Assembly: GCA_021209875.1 (NCBI GenBank)
Contig: JAGYVD010000005.1
Location: 992,001-1,056,000, forward strand
DNA: 64,000 nucleotides
From: Rosellinia necatrix
Lineage: Eukaryota > Ascomycota > Sordariomycetes > Xylariales > Xylariaceae
Direction: 5' to 3'
Part shown: one piece after another, positions 20,833 to 33,032 of the stretch
How the letters are laid out: each line of letters starts with the position of its first letter
Position numbering within the stretch: position 1 is the stretch's first letter
Notes under the pieces: model-generated
What the model was told of the DNA's origin: nothing
Databases searched by the model: none
The model's input: only the letters and a program-made list of their open reading frames with translations
Made by a program: the position numbers and the translations under genes

Positions 20833-21570
20833 ATGAAGATCGCGTTATACTCGACCACAATGAATGTTCAAAATGCTCCCATAGCGTACATCGATCGACT
20901 GCCAGACGAGCTTTTGCTCAACATCCTAGAATTAGCCGTCACGCGCAGTGCCCCATTCTATCCTGAATATTGCATCAAAGCCCTTCGCAGCAGACACGGA
21001 GGAGAAGACAAACCGGGCATGTCCTTGGATACCACGCCGCGGGGACTTCTCAATGCGGCGCGTGGTTATCAATTGTTGAGACAACTCGTCCATCTGAACG
21101 ACTGGCGCGCCCTCAACGGCACGAACCGCCGGTTCCGGCGCATGGCGGTCGAGGCATTCTTCGGCGCCAAAACGATCATGATAACTTTCTTGTTCCCGCA
21201 GATGGTCCGCGGGGGGGAGCTCCCGGGGGTAGGGCCCGCGTTGAATCGGGGACTGGTGCTCAAATACATCCGATCCGTGGCCCTGGTGCACCGGCGCCCG
21301 GGCTTGGATCTGGATCCGGCGTTCTTCGAAGCCGTACCGGCCCTCCTACGCTCGTTCCCAAGGTTGAAGGACAGCATGATAGTGCTTGGAGAGAGTCACG
21401 TTTTCCCGATGCCTTCGAGAATGTGGTTTCTGGATCTTCAGATGGATTCAGAAGGGAATGTCAAGGCGGGCGGCGAAGCGAGGCTCGCGTCTACTCGGGT
21501 TCACCCTGAGTACCCTTTGTGTGGTAATCGTGCAGACCTCAAAATGGCAATTGATGATTTTCTTAGTTAA
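20833..21570 (+). CDS. F-box-like protein
   Basis: A single exon of 245 residues from the first ATG in frame (20833); a second ATG at 20860 (MNVQNAPIAYIDRLP) is equally likely as the start. An F-box-like opening, 'YIDRLPDELLLNILELAV', lies within the first 35 residues, followed by 'LNDWRALNGTNRRFRRMAVEAFF', a common continuation in short fungal F-box proteins. The C-terminal half is unassigned. Predicted role is substrate recruitment to an SCF ligase, by family only. The frame may continue in an unrecognised exon, but the stop is followed by a CA-rich repeat, so I end it here. Confidence 0.6.
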   Translation: MKIALYSTTMNVQNAPIAYIDRLPDELLLNILELAVTRSAPFYPEYCIKALRSRHGGEDKPGMSLDTTPRGLLNAARGYQLLRQLVHLNDWRALNGTNRRFRRMAVEAFFGAKTIMITFLFPQMVRGGELPGVGPALNRGLVLKYIRSVALVHRRPGLDLDPAFFEAVPALLRSFPRLKDSMIVLGESHVFPMPSRMWFLDLQMDSEGNVKAGGEARLASTRVHPEYPLCGNRADLKMAIDDFLS

Positions 21571-21595
21571 GCTGTGAACCCCTCCGAGACCCGAT

Positions 21596-21658
21596 ACACA
21601 CACACACACATACACATACACACATACACACATACACACATACACACACACACACACA
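21596..21658. repeat. CA/ACAT microsatellite
   Basis: Alternating 'ca' and 'tacaca' units just downstream of the F-box-like gene. Confidence 0.9.
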
Positions 21659-22041
21659 CGGAAGAAAGGATCACCACGTTGCGTACCAAGTAACACGTGC
21701 CGCCTATTACGGAGGCGGGCTGTTTTATGACACATCTCAGAGACGTAGAACAAAGGACGGGAAACGACAAACGGGAAGAGCCAAGCGACGGGGTACACTA
21801 CCTACCAAGAACTTAGAAGTACAGTAGGTACTTACTGGATTTTCAGTCGCTACTAAAGAGGGCCAACACAATAGTGCCTACCTGTGCACTAAGTTAGGTA
21901 GATTGGGTACCTAAAGTACCGACCGGGTAGAGCACTAAGCGGCGGAGCAGTATGTATGTATGCTGCACCTGGTGATGAAGCCAAGATGATGACGTCAGAT
22001 CACCACGGCATTTGAGCTACCTGGCTCCACTAGGATCGCCC

Positions 22042-22051
22042 TACCTAGGTA
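22042..22051. promoter_or_regulatory. Palindromic decamer TACCTAGGTA, copy 3
   Basis: Exact copy about 800 bp upstream of the helicase start codon. Confidence 0.4.
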
Positions 22052-22756
22052 ACTACACAGCTCCTTTATCTCTGATTTGAAGTACATAGGTAAACCACCT
22101 GGGCACATATGCGCTTATATCACACATACATGGTGTAACTTACGATATGGATGCCTATTTTACCATCTGCCTACCTCCCACCCTATCTATTGACCTAGTT
22201 AGTATCTTCAACATGGCTCTCCAACCGAACTATACGGGCGGACAACCCCTGACGTCGCATTCCAAGACCAGTCTTGACGGTGCCCAGTGTGATATATCGA
22301 ATCCCTACGTAACTGTGAGGCTTCCAAGGGCCCATTGCCCCAGGATCTCGTGTGTGTCGGCGTGCGCGTGTGTTTGTGTGATGCCCGAAGCAGGTAGGCA
22401 GCCGATGTCTTTCGTCAGCCACCTGCACTGATACTATTTTCTTTTCGCTTTTCTTCCCGCCTGTTACGAGACATAGGACATGAAACACAAGCAGCAAAAG
22501 CAGCAAAGGCGAGAACGGCAAGCTGCACTGCACTGCGTCAAGGAAGCAAGAGTAGCAAACGAAAAACCTCGCAACAACAACCAGCATAGGAGGCGGGGTA
22601 TCATTAAATTCTGATTTGTTGTTTTCCACTGGCCAACCTCTGCCTGATACCCGGTACGCCTCTCCAGATTGCCCAACTCTGGTCGGGCTACTGGGCTATC
22701 TGGGTGCTCCTTTACTTAATCGTTTCCCCCGCCCACCACATACCAGCCTGTTCACA

Positions 22757-22789
22757 GACTGCCCACGGACTGCCCACGGACTGCCCACC
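22757..22789. repeat. 11-bp tandem repeat, three copies
   Basis: Unit gactgcccacg, starting at 22757, 22768 and 22779 (last copy with one change). In the presumed 5' leader of the helicase gene. Confidence 0.85.
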
Positions 22790-22852
22790 GCCTCCCCAGG
22801 TTTTATTAAATCTTCACCAGCGAGAGTCGTCCCAATACCCCAAAGTTCAGTC

Positions 22853-25800
22853 ATGTCGAATGCAAATCCTGAGGCCCATGCGATGCCCGCAAAATGGTAC
22901 TCGACTACTTACCCGCGCAAGGTCGATATCGTCGGCGATTTTGGCGGGAAACAGCTTTTCCTAGTCGATGGCGACTCATTGTTGCTTTATAGTATCACTA
23001 CCTCGGCAGTCGACTACGATGGTAAGATCGATCCTAGGCTCTCACGCCGGCACCCCCTCTCGCTTAGTGTACCTACCCAGGTAGATAGCGGTATTCCAGG
23101 GCTGATATGTCTCTGGCATAGTTGGCTTCCAACTTTTGCATGCCATATTCGCCGTAGAATCCTTCCTCCAGAACCTCTACGTACGAGGCTGTAACTTTCA
23201 TGTAGTGTTCTTCGATGACCAAGCCGATTTATGTGTCCCCTCCACGACAACAAAAAGCACGAGATACAAATACCAGACGACAAGAACTATCTTGATGCAT
23301 CATCTCCAACAACCTACCAACGGCAGCGGTAGCAATAATAATGCTGCCAAAGTCTTCTCATTCCCCTCCATCACTAGTCATCACTTCCATCAACACCTCA
23401 TTCGCTACCCAGCGGCTTTCTTGCTCTGTCACGACGGCGGGAATGCCCTGGGGCAGCGCTTACCCCATCAGGCGGGATTTCAAAACATGATATACCAGTT
23501 CCTCAGACTCAGGCACAGCGTGGCGCTGATTGCCAGCACAGAATTCAAAAGTTCTAGAGTATGTGCCAAAACTAATACTCTTCCCACTTGCCAAATGGCC
23601 CGTCCAGGTTGAACTAACAAGTAGCTTAGGTCATCATGTCTATGATAACGACTGCTCACAACAAAAGGCCCCCAGCACTTCAGCAAAGCCCTTTGCAAGT
23701 TACAGAGCAACAAAAACCGGAAGTCCCTCTACAGCTTGACTGGAATCTACATAAAGGAAGAAGCTATAGGGAATTGCTTACTATAATCGCCCTTGGCAAA
23801 GTTCTACGAGATAACGACACCAAAGAGTGCAAGAATATGACAGTTGCTATGATCCTGCACACCATGATCATTAGCCATACGCGCCTAGCAGAGAGGTCAT
23901 TAGCACTAGTTGGGGCGTCACAGAACGATGGCACCATTGAAGATATTAACGCCTTCCTAAACTGCTTTTGCGATCAAGTAGTCAGTGTCATCACATCGGA
24001 CTTTGGTAACCTGTTGGCAAATGGAATGGACTGGGATACTTTCGACATCATTGATGGACGACTCTTCTTGTCAATTCACGATATTCTTTCCAAAGGGACC
24101 TCTATTCCTACCACATTGATTGACATGGCGGAACCGCTAATCAGTAGTCTTGAGATGTGGAGCGGAGTTTCGCTAAAAGGCTGCAACTGGTTGCAGGTTG
24201 CACCGAACTCGGACACGGAGGCATTGCAAGTCAAGTCGGTAGCCCCTTGCTACGATCCATTACAAGCAGAAATTTTACCCTTCAGCCACAGGCTACTGGA
24301 TGAATTCTTGGCGCCCATAAAGCTCCGGACGGGTCAGCTTCGGGACGAGGTGGATGAACGCAAAGTTTTCCAAGAGCTCACACATTGGCACAACGCCAAA
24401 CGCGCTATCGACCCGAAAAGACCGCATAAGAAGCTAGGGTTCTTTGCGCGTCGGAGAATGCAAGGGTTCATGGCTGATACCTTGATATACTCAGCTAGCC
24501 TTACGAACGCAACGGGGAAGTTGATCGAGCCCAAAACCATTGTGGCAACCCCCGTCCGCCCTCTAAAGAAAACAGTACCTAGCCGCGCAGCCGAGGGCCC
24601 ATCCAAAGAGACTACTACTAACCATAGGTCAAGGAAAAAGGCGACAGGAAGCTCCGGGAAGGATAGTGCCCACGAGGCCGCTATGTTGATGCAAGCTCGG
24701 AAACTAAATAAAAAGAATAGCTTCACGTTTCATCATTGGTGTAAAATGGCCCAGGAATTTAGCAAAGAGAAGTTGCTCACAAAACGCTTTCAAAGGGTCA
24801 CCAAGTACTTTCTAGACTTATCTAAGCAAGAGGGCATCGCTATCGGAGCAGAGGTATCGCTATACCTCTGCGATACGCTTTACCGTGCTTGGGAAAAGCA
24901 ATCTGCCTTGACTAGTGGCAAACAGGGTATGTTTTGGTTCAACCACCATGTTTCATATTCATATAATAATCTTCCACAGCTGTAGGAATCGCGGCGTTGT
25001 TATTTTGCCAAATCATGCAGACAGCGGTCCAGCCGATCTCAACCGATGAAGCAGCCCGAGCTCTTCACATCTTCGACTCTATCGTTGGTATTCCTAGCAG
25101 AGAGTTTCTGAATCAAGAAACAATCTCACGCCAATTAAGTTTTCAGCCACGGGTTTACGAAACCGAGGATCGTGTTTTACTGCCTCTAAGCAATCTAGAG
25201 TTCCAGCTAAGGCATTGCGGTCCTTTCTTAGAGAGAACATTCGATTCTCGCAAGGATTCCCGAGTACCATTCGAGCCTGATGCATGGCAGCGCTCAGTCC
25301 TGGACGGTATAGATGCGGACAACAGCCTTCTCATCGTAGCTCCCACCTCGTCTGGGAAAACCTTTATCTCTTTCTACGCTATGGAGAAGATTCTTCGGGC
25401 CAACGATGACGACGTTTTGGTCTACGTCGCCCCTACAAAGGCCTTAGTCAATCAAATCGCGGCCGAGATTCAAGCTCGATTTCGCAAAGCATACGTTCAT
25501 GAAGGGAGATGTGTTTGGGCTATACAGTACGCATCACAGAGTCCCCTATCTCCAGATCTAAAAAATTGTTCTCTCCTATGTGCTTCCGAACCCTCCCTGA
25601 ATCAATTAATCCTATTATGTTAGCAGGAATGTCTAACGCCCCAATTATTATAGTACACGCGACTACCGAGTAAACAGTCCAACTGGTTGCCAGGTATTGG
25701 TCACAGTTCCTCACGTCTTGCAGATAATGCTGCTTTCACCCTCAAATCTTAGTTGGGCAAAGCGAGTTAAACGCATTATATTTGACGAAGTCCATTGCAT

Positions 25801-28659
25801 CGGCCAAGCTGATGACGGCATTATATGGGAACAACTCCTTCTCATGACCCCATGCCCTATCATTGCGCTCTCTGCCACTGTTGGGAATCCCGAGGAATTC
25901 TGTGAATGGCTCCGGTTATCACAAACATCCAAAGGCTTCGAGTTTAAGATGATACGACACAATATTAGATATTCCGATCTTCGGGCATTTCAGTACCTGC
26001 CCCCCAATGGTTTTGAATTTGAAGGTTTAAGCTGCGCCGACCACTTCCCGATTCCAGGTCTGGATCGTCCAAATCGATCAACCACCAGTTTCCGTTTTAT
26101 CCACCCAGTCGCCGCATTATTTGATAAGTTAGTCAGAGAACCATTACCGTGCAAATCCCGCAACGTTGAAATTAGATGTAGTTACTTACCAGTTGTCTTT
26201 ACAGAACCAGTGTGGACCTCGAAGAGCTGAGCCTCGAGCCACGTGATGCGTTGACCCTATGGGAATGTATGCATGAGTTGCAGACCGAAAGGTTCCCAAT
26301 AGATCATTCGCTTAGCCCACCTCGGGCTTTTTCAGGTGTCCCGAGGAAGTCCGACGTTCTCGCGTGGACAAAAAAGCTCAAGGAGGTACTCACAATTTGG
26401 ATGCAGGATGCCGCCTCTCCTTTTGATAAAGTTCGCGAGAAGTTGTACCACGGCGAACAATCCGGTCATAATCTAAACGACCATAGAGACTATGATATCC
26501 CGAAGCCACGCAACAGTACCAATCAATCAGGTCTACGGAACGAGGGGTTGTCAGTCTTTGCATTATTATGTGACTTGCGAAAGGAGGATTGTCTTCCAGC
26601 AATTTTATTTAACTATGATCGCGTCGATTGTGAACGTACACTTGAAGTGGTGCTACAACAACTAGAGTTAGCTGAACAAAAATGGAAGACATCGAGCCGC
26701 GATTGGCAGACGAAAATTAAGAAATACAATTTGTGGAAAACCGACCAAGATAGAAGAAACGCGAAAAAGCCCCCAAAGAAGACCACGCGGGGGGCCGCGG
26801 AGCAGACAGAAGAAAAAAGCACCAGAGATGATAGAATGCGCGAAGAGGCGGATGTTGATATTAGTCGATGGGAAAGCTTCGACCCGGAAAGGCCGCTAGA
26901 TGAATTCAGTTTCGCAAACAGTACCCGCCTTAGTCAGACTGAACTTGAGAAGTTTTCCAAGTCGTTAGGGGGCGAAAACATCCGGCCACACTTGTTCCAG
27001 GCCCTGGAGAGAGGTATTGCTGTTCATCACGCAGGTATGAACAGAAGGTACCGGCAGGTAGTTGAAATCCTTTTCCGCAAGGGATACTTGACCGCGGTGA
27101 TCGCGACCGGCACTCTTGCTCTGGGTATCAATATGCCCTGTAAAACAGTGGCCTTTATCGGCGATTCTGCGTACTTAACTACGTTGAATTACAGGCAAGG
27201 GGCTGGACGAGCAGGTCGCAGAGGCTTTGATCTTCTCGGCAATGTAGTCTTCAACAACATCAGCTCGATGAGAGCACATGAGCTTATGTCATCGCGGCTA
27301 CCGGACCTCAAAGGGCATTTCCCTTTGACTACTACGCTGGTCCTACGGATTTTAGGGTTCATTGATGCCGCAGGACCGTCCGCCTTCGCGGAAGGTATTG
27401 TCAAATCTCTCTTGACACAGAACAGATTATATCTCGGAGGGGAAGAAGCAGGGAAGGCGATACAACATCATCTGAGGTTCTCTATTGAATATCTACAACG
27501 ACAGCGCCTCTTATCGGGAGATGGCAAACCGATAAACTTTGCTGGCCTCGTCGGGCACCTTTATTTTACGGAAAACGCCGTCTTCGCATTTCATTCACTT
27601 TTGAAAGGCGGGTATTTCCATCGCCTGTGTGTGGATATTAGTCATAACACGACTGAAAAGTTGAGAGTGCTCGGTTTAGTCATGGCGCACCTGTTCAATC
27701 GCATCAAAACAACCAGCTTGGGTCACAAAGCGTCCGAGAGAACATACGCCGACGCGGGTTTCTTATGCCTCCCTCGGCTCCCAAAGGAGGCGGAGAACCT
27801 CCTCATACGTCACAATAACGAGACACTGGAGATCTTCAAGGCGTACGCAGGTACCTTCATCGACCAATACCTCAACGACGCTCCCGACAGGCACTTGCCT
27901 TTCACCGGAATCGCGGTCGGGGGCGACAAGCCGCGCCTTCTACACCTCCCCGGTGATCAGCTGCCCACCAAATTACGATCGCCGTTTTCCGCTCTCTCGG
28001 GGCACTCGGACAACTTCAAAGGGATCCACGAGTTTTGCACCAACATCCGGAGCGGCGTGTTCCTCGAGGAATCGGCAGTGCCCTATATCCCGATCTGGCC
28101 TCACGACCTGTCCACCCCGCTGAACTCGTACATCTACGACTTCCTCAAACACGGCGACTACCCCGCCCTCACGCGGGATAACAAAATCAAGGAGGGCGAG
28201 GTCTGGTTCCTGCTGAGAGACTTCTCTCTCGTCCTCGCCACTATCATCGCCAGCATCACGAACTACATCAAAGCCGACGTCGACACAGATGACGTCGAGA
28301 TGGTCGATCTGGAAGACGTGCCGGAGACGCGCGATGAAGCCGCCGCAGCCGCTGCAGCCGAGGCGGCTGAGACCACAGAAACCAAAAAACGGCCCGCCGC
28401 GACCGCCCCTACTCTTAAACCAACGAAGCAGAAAGTCGCCGAATCGTGGGATGACTCGGACGGCGATTCGGACGACTACCTGAACGGGGATGGCGATGCG
28501 TCCTTCGAGTCCGCGGCGCATGGAGCTGCCGCGCCCGGCGCTGCCAGGCCGCCTGCACAGGAAGACGACGAGGACGGGAGGGGGCTAGTGAATGTCCTGA
28601 CAGCCTTCACCTTGCTGAAGCAAGATTTCGATGATAAATTCCACAAGGTTTGGGCTTGA
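22853..28659 (+). CDS. DDX60-like SKI2-family RNA helicase
   Basis: Six exons (22853-23021, 23122-23558, 23630-24926, 24980-25526, 25654-26127, 26205-28659) join in frame to 1792 residues, near the length of animal DDX60. The N-terminal quarter has the DDX60-type opening ('KVDIVGDFGGKQLFLVDGDSL', then 'GFQLLHAIFAVESFL' and 'GCNFHVVFF'). Helicase core: APTSSGKT (motif I) near residue 750, 'FDEVHCIGQ' (motif II, DEVH) near 860, SAT (motif III) near 888, 'GIAVHHAGMNRRYRQVVE' and 'IATGTLALGINMPCKTVAF' in the second RecA domain, and QGAGRAGRRG (motif VI) near 1305. The C-terminal tail is acidic and Ala-rich. Introns carry GTAAGA, GTATGT, GTATGT, GTACGC and GTTAGT donors. Animal DDX60 binds RNA and acts in antiviral sensing; the fungal function is unknown. 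Confidence 0.9.
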
Positions 28660-29464
28660 TGATGCTACCTATGGGTACTAGCAACTTCGCCTCGGGCTTT
28701 TCGTGGGGGGAGGAGGTGATGTGCTGCTGAACCAGGCAAGGGGGAGGGGTTGTTCTTCTGATGGCCGACGGTTTAGAGCTTGTGAGACGTGCACATCTGC
28801 ACAATTTTCAGAACAATGTATTACGGATGCATCTGATCTATCCCATCATTGCATGCTTTAGGATCTAGCTACAAAATTGTCGCGCTAGTCTGTTCAGGTT
28901 CTCAGCACTTTGGTTAATCTATCGCAAATAGATCAGTACAGCTTTGATATGCACGAAATTCTAGCAATAACGCCTTGGTGAGGATCATGATTCACTCAGC
29001 TCCAGGCAGGAACATCAGGTATGCACCGTCTCTCGCGGCCAGCTCGGTGAACAAAATATGCCCTGTCGAGCGGAAACCCGTCTGTTTTTTTTTTTTTGGG
29101 TCATGGTGATATAAATAATCCTCCTCACATAACTACTTAATCCGTACTAAGAAAGGGGCAGCTGCCGCAGATAGGCGTAGCTATCACTTACATCTTATAC
29201 CTATCGCTAGTGTTTGTTATCTAAAGGTTATTCGATTGACGATATCTAGGTAGGGTGTAAACGCCGTTTAACTATTACATTATATCGACGCTACTGCAGA
29301 TGAGGCAAGCGATTGCTGTCGATGGCGAAGGACGCATCGATCACGATGCAGTGCAAATCTTAGTAAGGCCAAGAAACCATTCTTAGTGACCTACCGAGCT
29401 AATTCACCGCATAATATATCTCCCAACCTAAAGCGCCTTTATCAAGCTCTAGGCAAGTAAAACT
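28660..29464. other. Intergenic between convergent genes
   Basis: 3' flanks of the helicase and SEC18 genes, with an oligo-T tract near 29083-29097. Nothing else recognised. Confidence 0.5.
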
Positions 29465-31953
29465 CTAAGCCTGCAATTCCCGGATTTTTTCGACTAGAAG
29501 CTCTGAAAACGTCCTCAGGATCTCAGAGCCGGGTCCACCGCCGGCCCGCGCCTCAAAAATGCAATCCAGCACAGTCTTGATACCTACGCCTACTCTATCC
29601 GATCCCGCACTCTGACGAACTAGTTCAACTGCCTCATTTATATCTTCCGGGTTGAAGACTCTAGACTCGCGCAGTACCATCTTGAGCCCCTGTAGATCGG
29701 TGACAGCTGGAACCGCGACCTTCTTCGCGAAGTCCATGTCGATCTCAAGCATTTTGAGCATAGTAGGCCTGGATGTGGTGACGAAAACGAGTAAACGATG
29801 GTTCTATACAAATATGGGCGTTAGATTCATTCGAGATGAGACATAGTAGCTGCTAGGGGTACTTACCTTGGGAGGTCTGGAGACGATAAGCGTTGTGAGC
29901 GCTTGGAGCATGGTCTCCGAACATCGCATTCCAATCGGGTTCCATCCGATTAGCCGTTCGAAATCATCGAGAATCAGTATGCTTGCCGGGGATTTATAGG
30001 CGTCCGCGAAAGCCTTGTGAACGTAGTCTTTCTTGGCGAAGTCATCACGATAACCCACCAAGTCGGCCGGCGTGATCATCTTGACAAACGGGAACCCGGA
30101 CTGCGTAGCAATGTGTGCTGCCAGTGCCGTCTTGCCTGATGCCTTCGGCCCCTGGAAAAGCACCGATGTGCTAAACTTATTCGGGTCGTCCTTGATCATA
30201 CCAACAACGCGCATCATCTCTTCAATTGTGCTATCGATATGAGGACTGTAACGGATTATGCCCAACCTGACAGCCTCCTCTAATTCTGCCTCAGATACAC
30301 CGTAGGCAGGACGGACCTCCGTGAGGGCATTCATAAAGTCACCGCGGTTGATCTTCATATTCGCGACATCTTGTTTGACAGCGGCCAGTTGTCCAACCTC
30401 AGTGTGTCGCGAGAAAGCAAATGAAGCGGCGGCTTTGACAAGGCCATTGATCTCGGCGCCCGAGAAATTCTTCGTAACCCCTGCCAGCTCTTCTAAATTG
30501 ACATCGGGGTTTAACAGGCCATTTGTTTTCATTTTTGAGGTGTGAATCTTGAGAATCTCCAAACGGCCAGGCTCGTCCGGCAGTGAAATCTCCAGGTGAA
30601 CTTCAAGACGGCCGGGCCGAAGGAGGGCGTCATCAATCATATCTTTGCGATTTGTCATTCCGATAAGTAGGATATTGTTGAGCTGGTCGACGCCGTCAAG
30701 CTTGGATAGCAACTGGTTGACGACGCTATCACCGACACCCGTACCGCCGCCAGCCCCTGATCCTCGCTGTTTACAAACAGCGTCTAGCTCATCGAATATA
30801 ATTATATGGAGACTGCTTTCGTCTCCCTTCTCTTTGTACTCCGCCTCTGCATCGGCAAAGAGTTTGCGAATGTTCTCTTCGGACTGGCCAACGAATTTAT
30901 TGAGGACTTCGGGGCCGTTTATTACCTTGGGAGGACGAGCATTCAACATCTTTCCGATCTGTCTAGCAATCAGGGTCTTGCCGGTTCCTGGAGGTCCATA
31001 AAGCAGCATTCCCTTAACATGGGGAATGCCGATTCTCGCGACCAGTCCCGGAGGAAACACACGAGACGCGAAGGCTCGACGAAAGATGGTCGAAAACTCA
31101 TTTCCCAAGCCACCAATACCCATATCCTCGAACTTGAAGTCGGGGCTTAGGATAGCATTCGAGTTCGGTTTGGACATCGAAGGCTTCAGTTTAAAATCGC
31201 CCTTGCTATCTCGGTGGAATAGGACCCGGGTCTGGCTTGTTAGTATGCCCCTCGCCGATCCTTCCCGGGATACTTGTTTACTGGACTCGTCAGAGGCCAT
31301 GGCCAGATCGACAAGCCCTACCGTCTTGACATCAATCGCAAGGGGGATATTCCGAACATTCATTAGGATCCGCTGGCCGGGAGTAAGCACCTGATTTTGG
31401 AAGGTGTCGAGAAAGATCTGGGACAGTTCATCCTCGTCATACGGTGTGTCGACTCTCTTCTTGATTAAAGCAAATCCAATCTCCACATCTAACGAGCCGA
31501 GATATGCCTTGCCGCTCGACGCAAACGGATCATACAATTCACCAGTGAATGTGTCTCTCATAGTGATGCCGCACCAAGAACGCTGGGGGTCTGACAAGCT
31601 TATGCATCCTTGGGGATAGCCTGGTATCGCCTTTGCGGTTATCACGTACTCGCCAGCGGGCTGGCCGCCCCGGACGAGGATATATAGGTAAGAATCATCG
31701 CGGGAGGGAGGAAAGTCGTCGGGAGAAACGGCACAGCTATATCACGACCGGTCAGCCCAGGAACCACCAGAGCAACAAAGCGATGGCGCATGGTAGTCCG
31801 GTGTTGCTCACAGGTTCGAGTAAATCAGTCTGTCTGAGAGGGACTTATCCGCGACCTTCTCGACTCTTAACGAGACCTGTCTAGCAGAACCTCGCGCCGG
31901 GCCGCCCATTTGGCCCTGTCGAGGCATTCCCGGCGACCGAGCGGGATCGTATC

Positions 31954-31996
<43 letters not shown>

Positions 31997-32161
31997 TTGG
32001 GGCGCTACACGCGGATCTCTATCTCGATATCCTTGGTTCGAGGCATACGGGTCAGCCCTGCCGTAGGGGGCGCCTGGGCTGTCGGGATACTGCTTCTCTC
32101 GTGGAGGCGCTCGGGGGTTGGACCCAGGCAGCCCCATGCCGCCGAAGGGCATCCGGGACAT
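29465..32161 (-). CDS. sec18: Vesicular-fusion ATPase Sec18/NSF
   Basis: Three exons (32161-31812, 31736-29867, 29803-29465) encode 852 residues. Introns are 31737-31811 (GTGAGC...ATAG, GCTGAC branch) and 29804-29866 (GTAAGT...ATAG). The order is N domain, then D1 AAA ATPase with GPPGTGKT (about residues 364-371), IIIFDELDAV (428-437) and the second region of homology 'GMTNRKDMIDDALLRPGRLE', then D2 with GPKASGKT (about 646-653) and ILILDDFERLIGWNPIG. It disassembles SNARE complexes with alpha-SNAP to recycle them for membrane fusion. The N-terminus has an unusual Gly-rich stretch (residues 56 to about 71), encoded by a (GCC/GGC)-rich tract. Shares a divergent promoter with the thiolase gene. 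Confidence 0.96.
31945..31998. repeat. GCC/GCCTCC-rich codon repeat inside SEC18
   Basis: Plus-strand 'ccgccgcct' units that encode the poly-glycine run of the Sec18 N-terminus on the minus strand. Confidence 0.85.
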
Positions 32162-32474
32162 GGTAGCAGGCTGAAGCTGGTATTTTAGGGAGTCCTTATC
32201 CAATTGTCAGGTTAATGTTGGGGGAAGCAAGTGTCGTGGGTTCGAAAATATCTAGAAAAGAGGTGAATCTCGACGCTGAAGGAGGCAAAGGCCACGCATG
32301 TTAAAGCTGGGTTAATGGATGCTGACGATCTGACGAGGGGTCTCGCTTCTGTTTCGTCACTGTACCTGGATCGGGCTAAGAGGGGAGGCATGTGCCGCTA
32401 TCCAGCGCCTCCTTATTCGTTCTAAAAATTACCTATCCTGGCCTAGACTAGGCACCTACATGCAGAACTTCAAG

Positions 32475-32484
32475 TACCTAGGTA
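32475..32484. promoter_or_regulatory. Palindromic decamer TACCTAGGTA, copy 4
   Basis: Exact copy, between the divergent SEC18 and thiolase genes. Confidence 0.4.
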
Positions 32485-32604
32485 TTCGAGGCCCAGGTAG
32501 AGACTGGCTGATACACAGGTACACGTTACAGCGCACTTAGGTAGCTAGGGTCTGTCAGAGCTCTCTGCCTAGTTTCACAACGCTACCTATCGATAAAGGA
32601 ATGA

Positions 32605-32616
32605 TTTATCGATAAA
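32605..32616. promoter_or_regulatory. Palindrome tttatcgataaa with a second atcgat site nearby
   Basis: Perfect 12-bp palindrome, 8 bp after a second tatcgata. Contains GATA cores on both strands, so a GATA-factor site is possible; not tested. Confidence 0.3.
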
Positions 32617-33032
32617 CCTGTCCCCATCACCTCCATCTTGCATCGAGCGCTAATCCCCTTCCAGATATACCTCGGCAATATCCCCTACCTCGTCTTCCCC
32701 CGCAGGTGTGGGGAAGGGCTTCCCGAAAGGGGTTCCACTTCGCCGGTTAGCATGGTAGCCGGGGTGGCCCTCCATGTGGTCGGCCGCTAAACCTTCTAGG
32801 TATTCACATAACTAGCTGCACTCAACTCGACATTAGAGCTTCCCTTGAAAGACAACTTCCACTCTTCAACGAGGTCAATCTGTACCGGACATTGTTTTCG
32901 CGTGGATTTAAAAAAGAAAAAAAAAAAGAAAAAAACCCTTTGAGCTCTTGCTACATTATTTCTCTTCCCATTGTGTAATCTTAGCCTCTCTAATTATCCC
33001 TCCCTTATTTTATTGCAAGAACACTCGCCACA

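Larger units (their letters stand above)
21571..22852. other. Intergenic with microsatellite and helicase promoter
   Basis: Contains the CA/TA repeat, one TACCTAGGTA copy at 22042-22051 and, just before the helicase start, an 11-bp tandem (gactgcccacg, three copies, about 22757-22789). Open frames near 22147-22629 have no recognisable features. Confidence 0.5.
32162..33032. other. Divergent promoter region, SEC18 and thiolase
   Basis: 871 bp. Includes one TACCTAGGTA at 32475-32484, an 8-bp palindrome tatcgata at 32589-32596 and a 12-bp palindrome tttatcgataaa at 32605-32616, and an A-rich tract just before the thiolase leader (about 32907-32936). No gene seen. Confidence 0.55.

Noticed and set aside
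23608..23629. Alternative acceptor at 23607 for helicase intron 2
   Set aside because: It would enter the wrong frame; the acceptor at 23629 is in phase and restores the family block after SSR.
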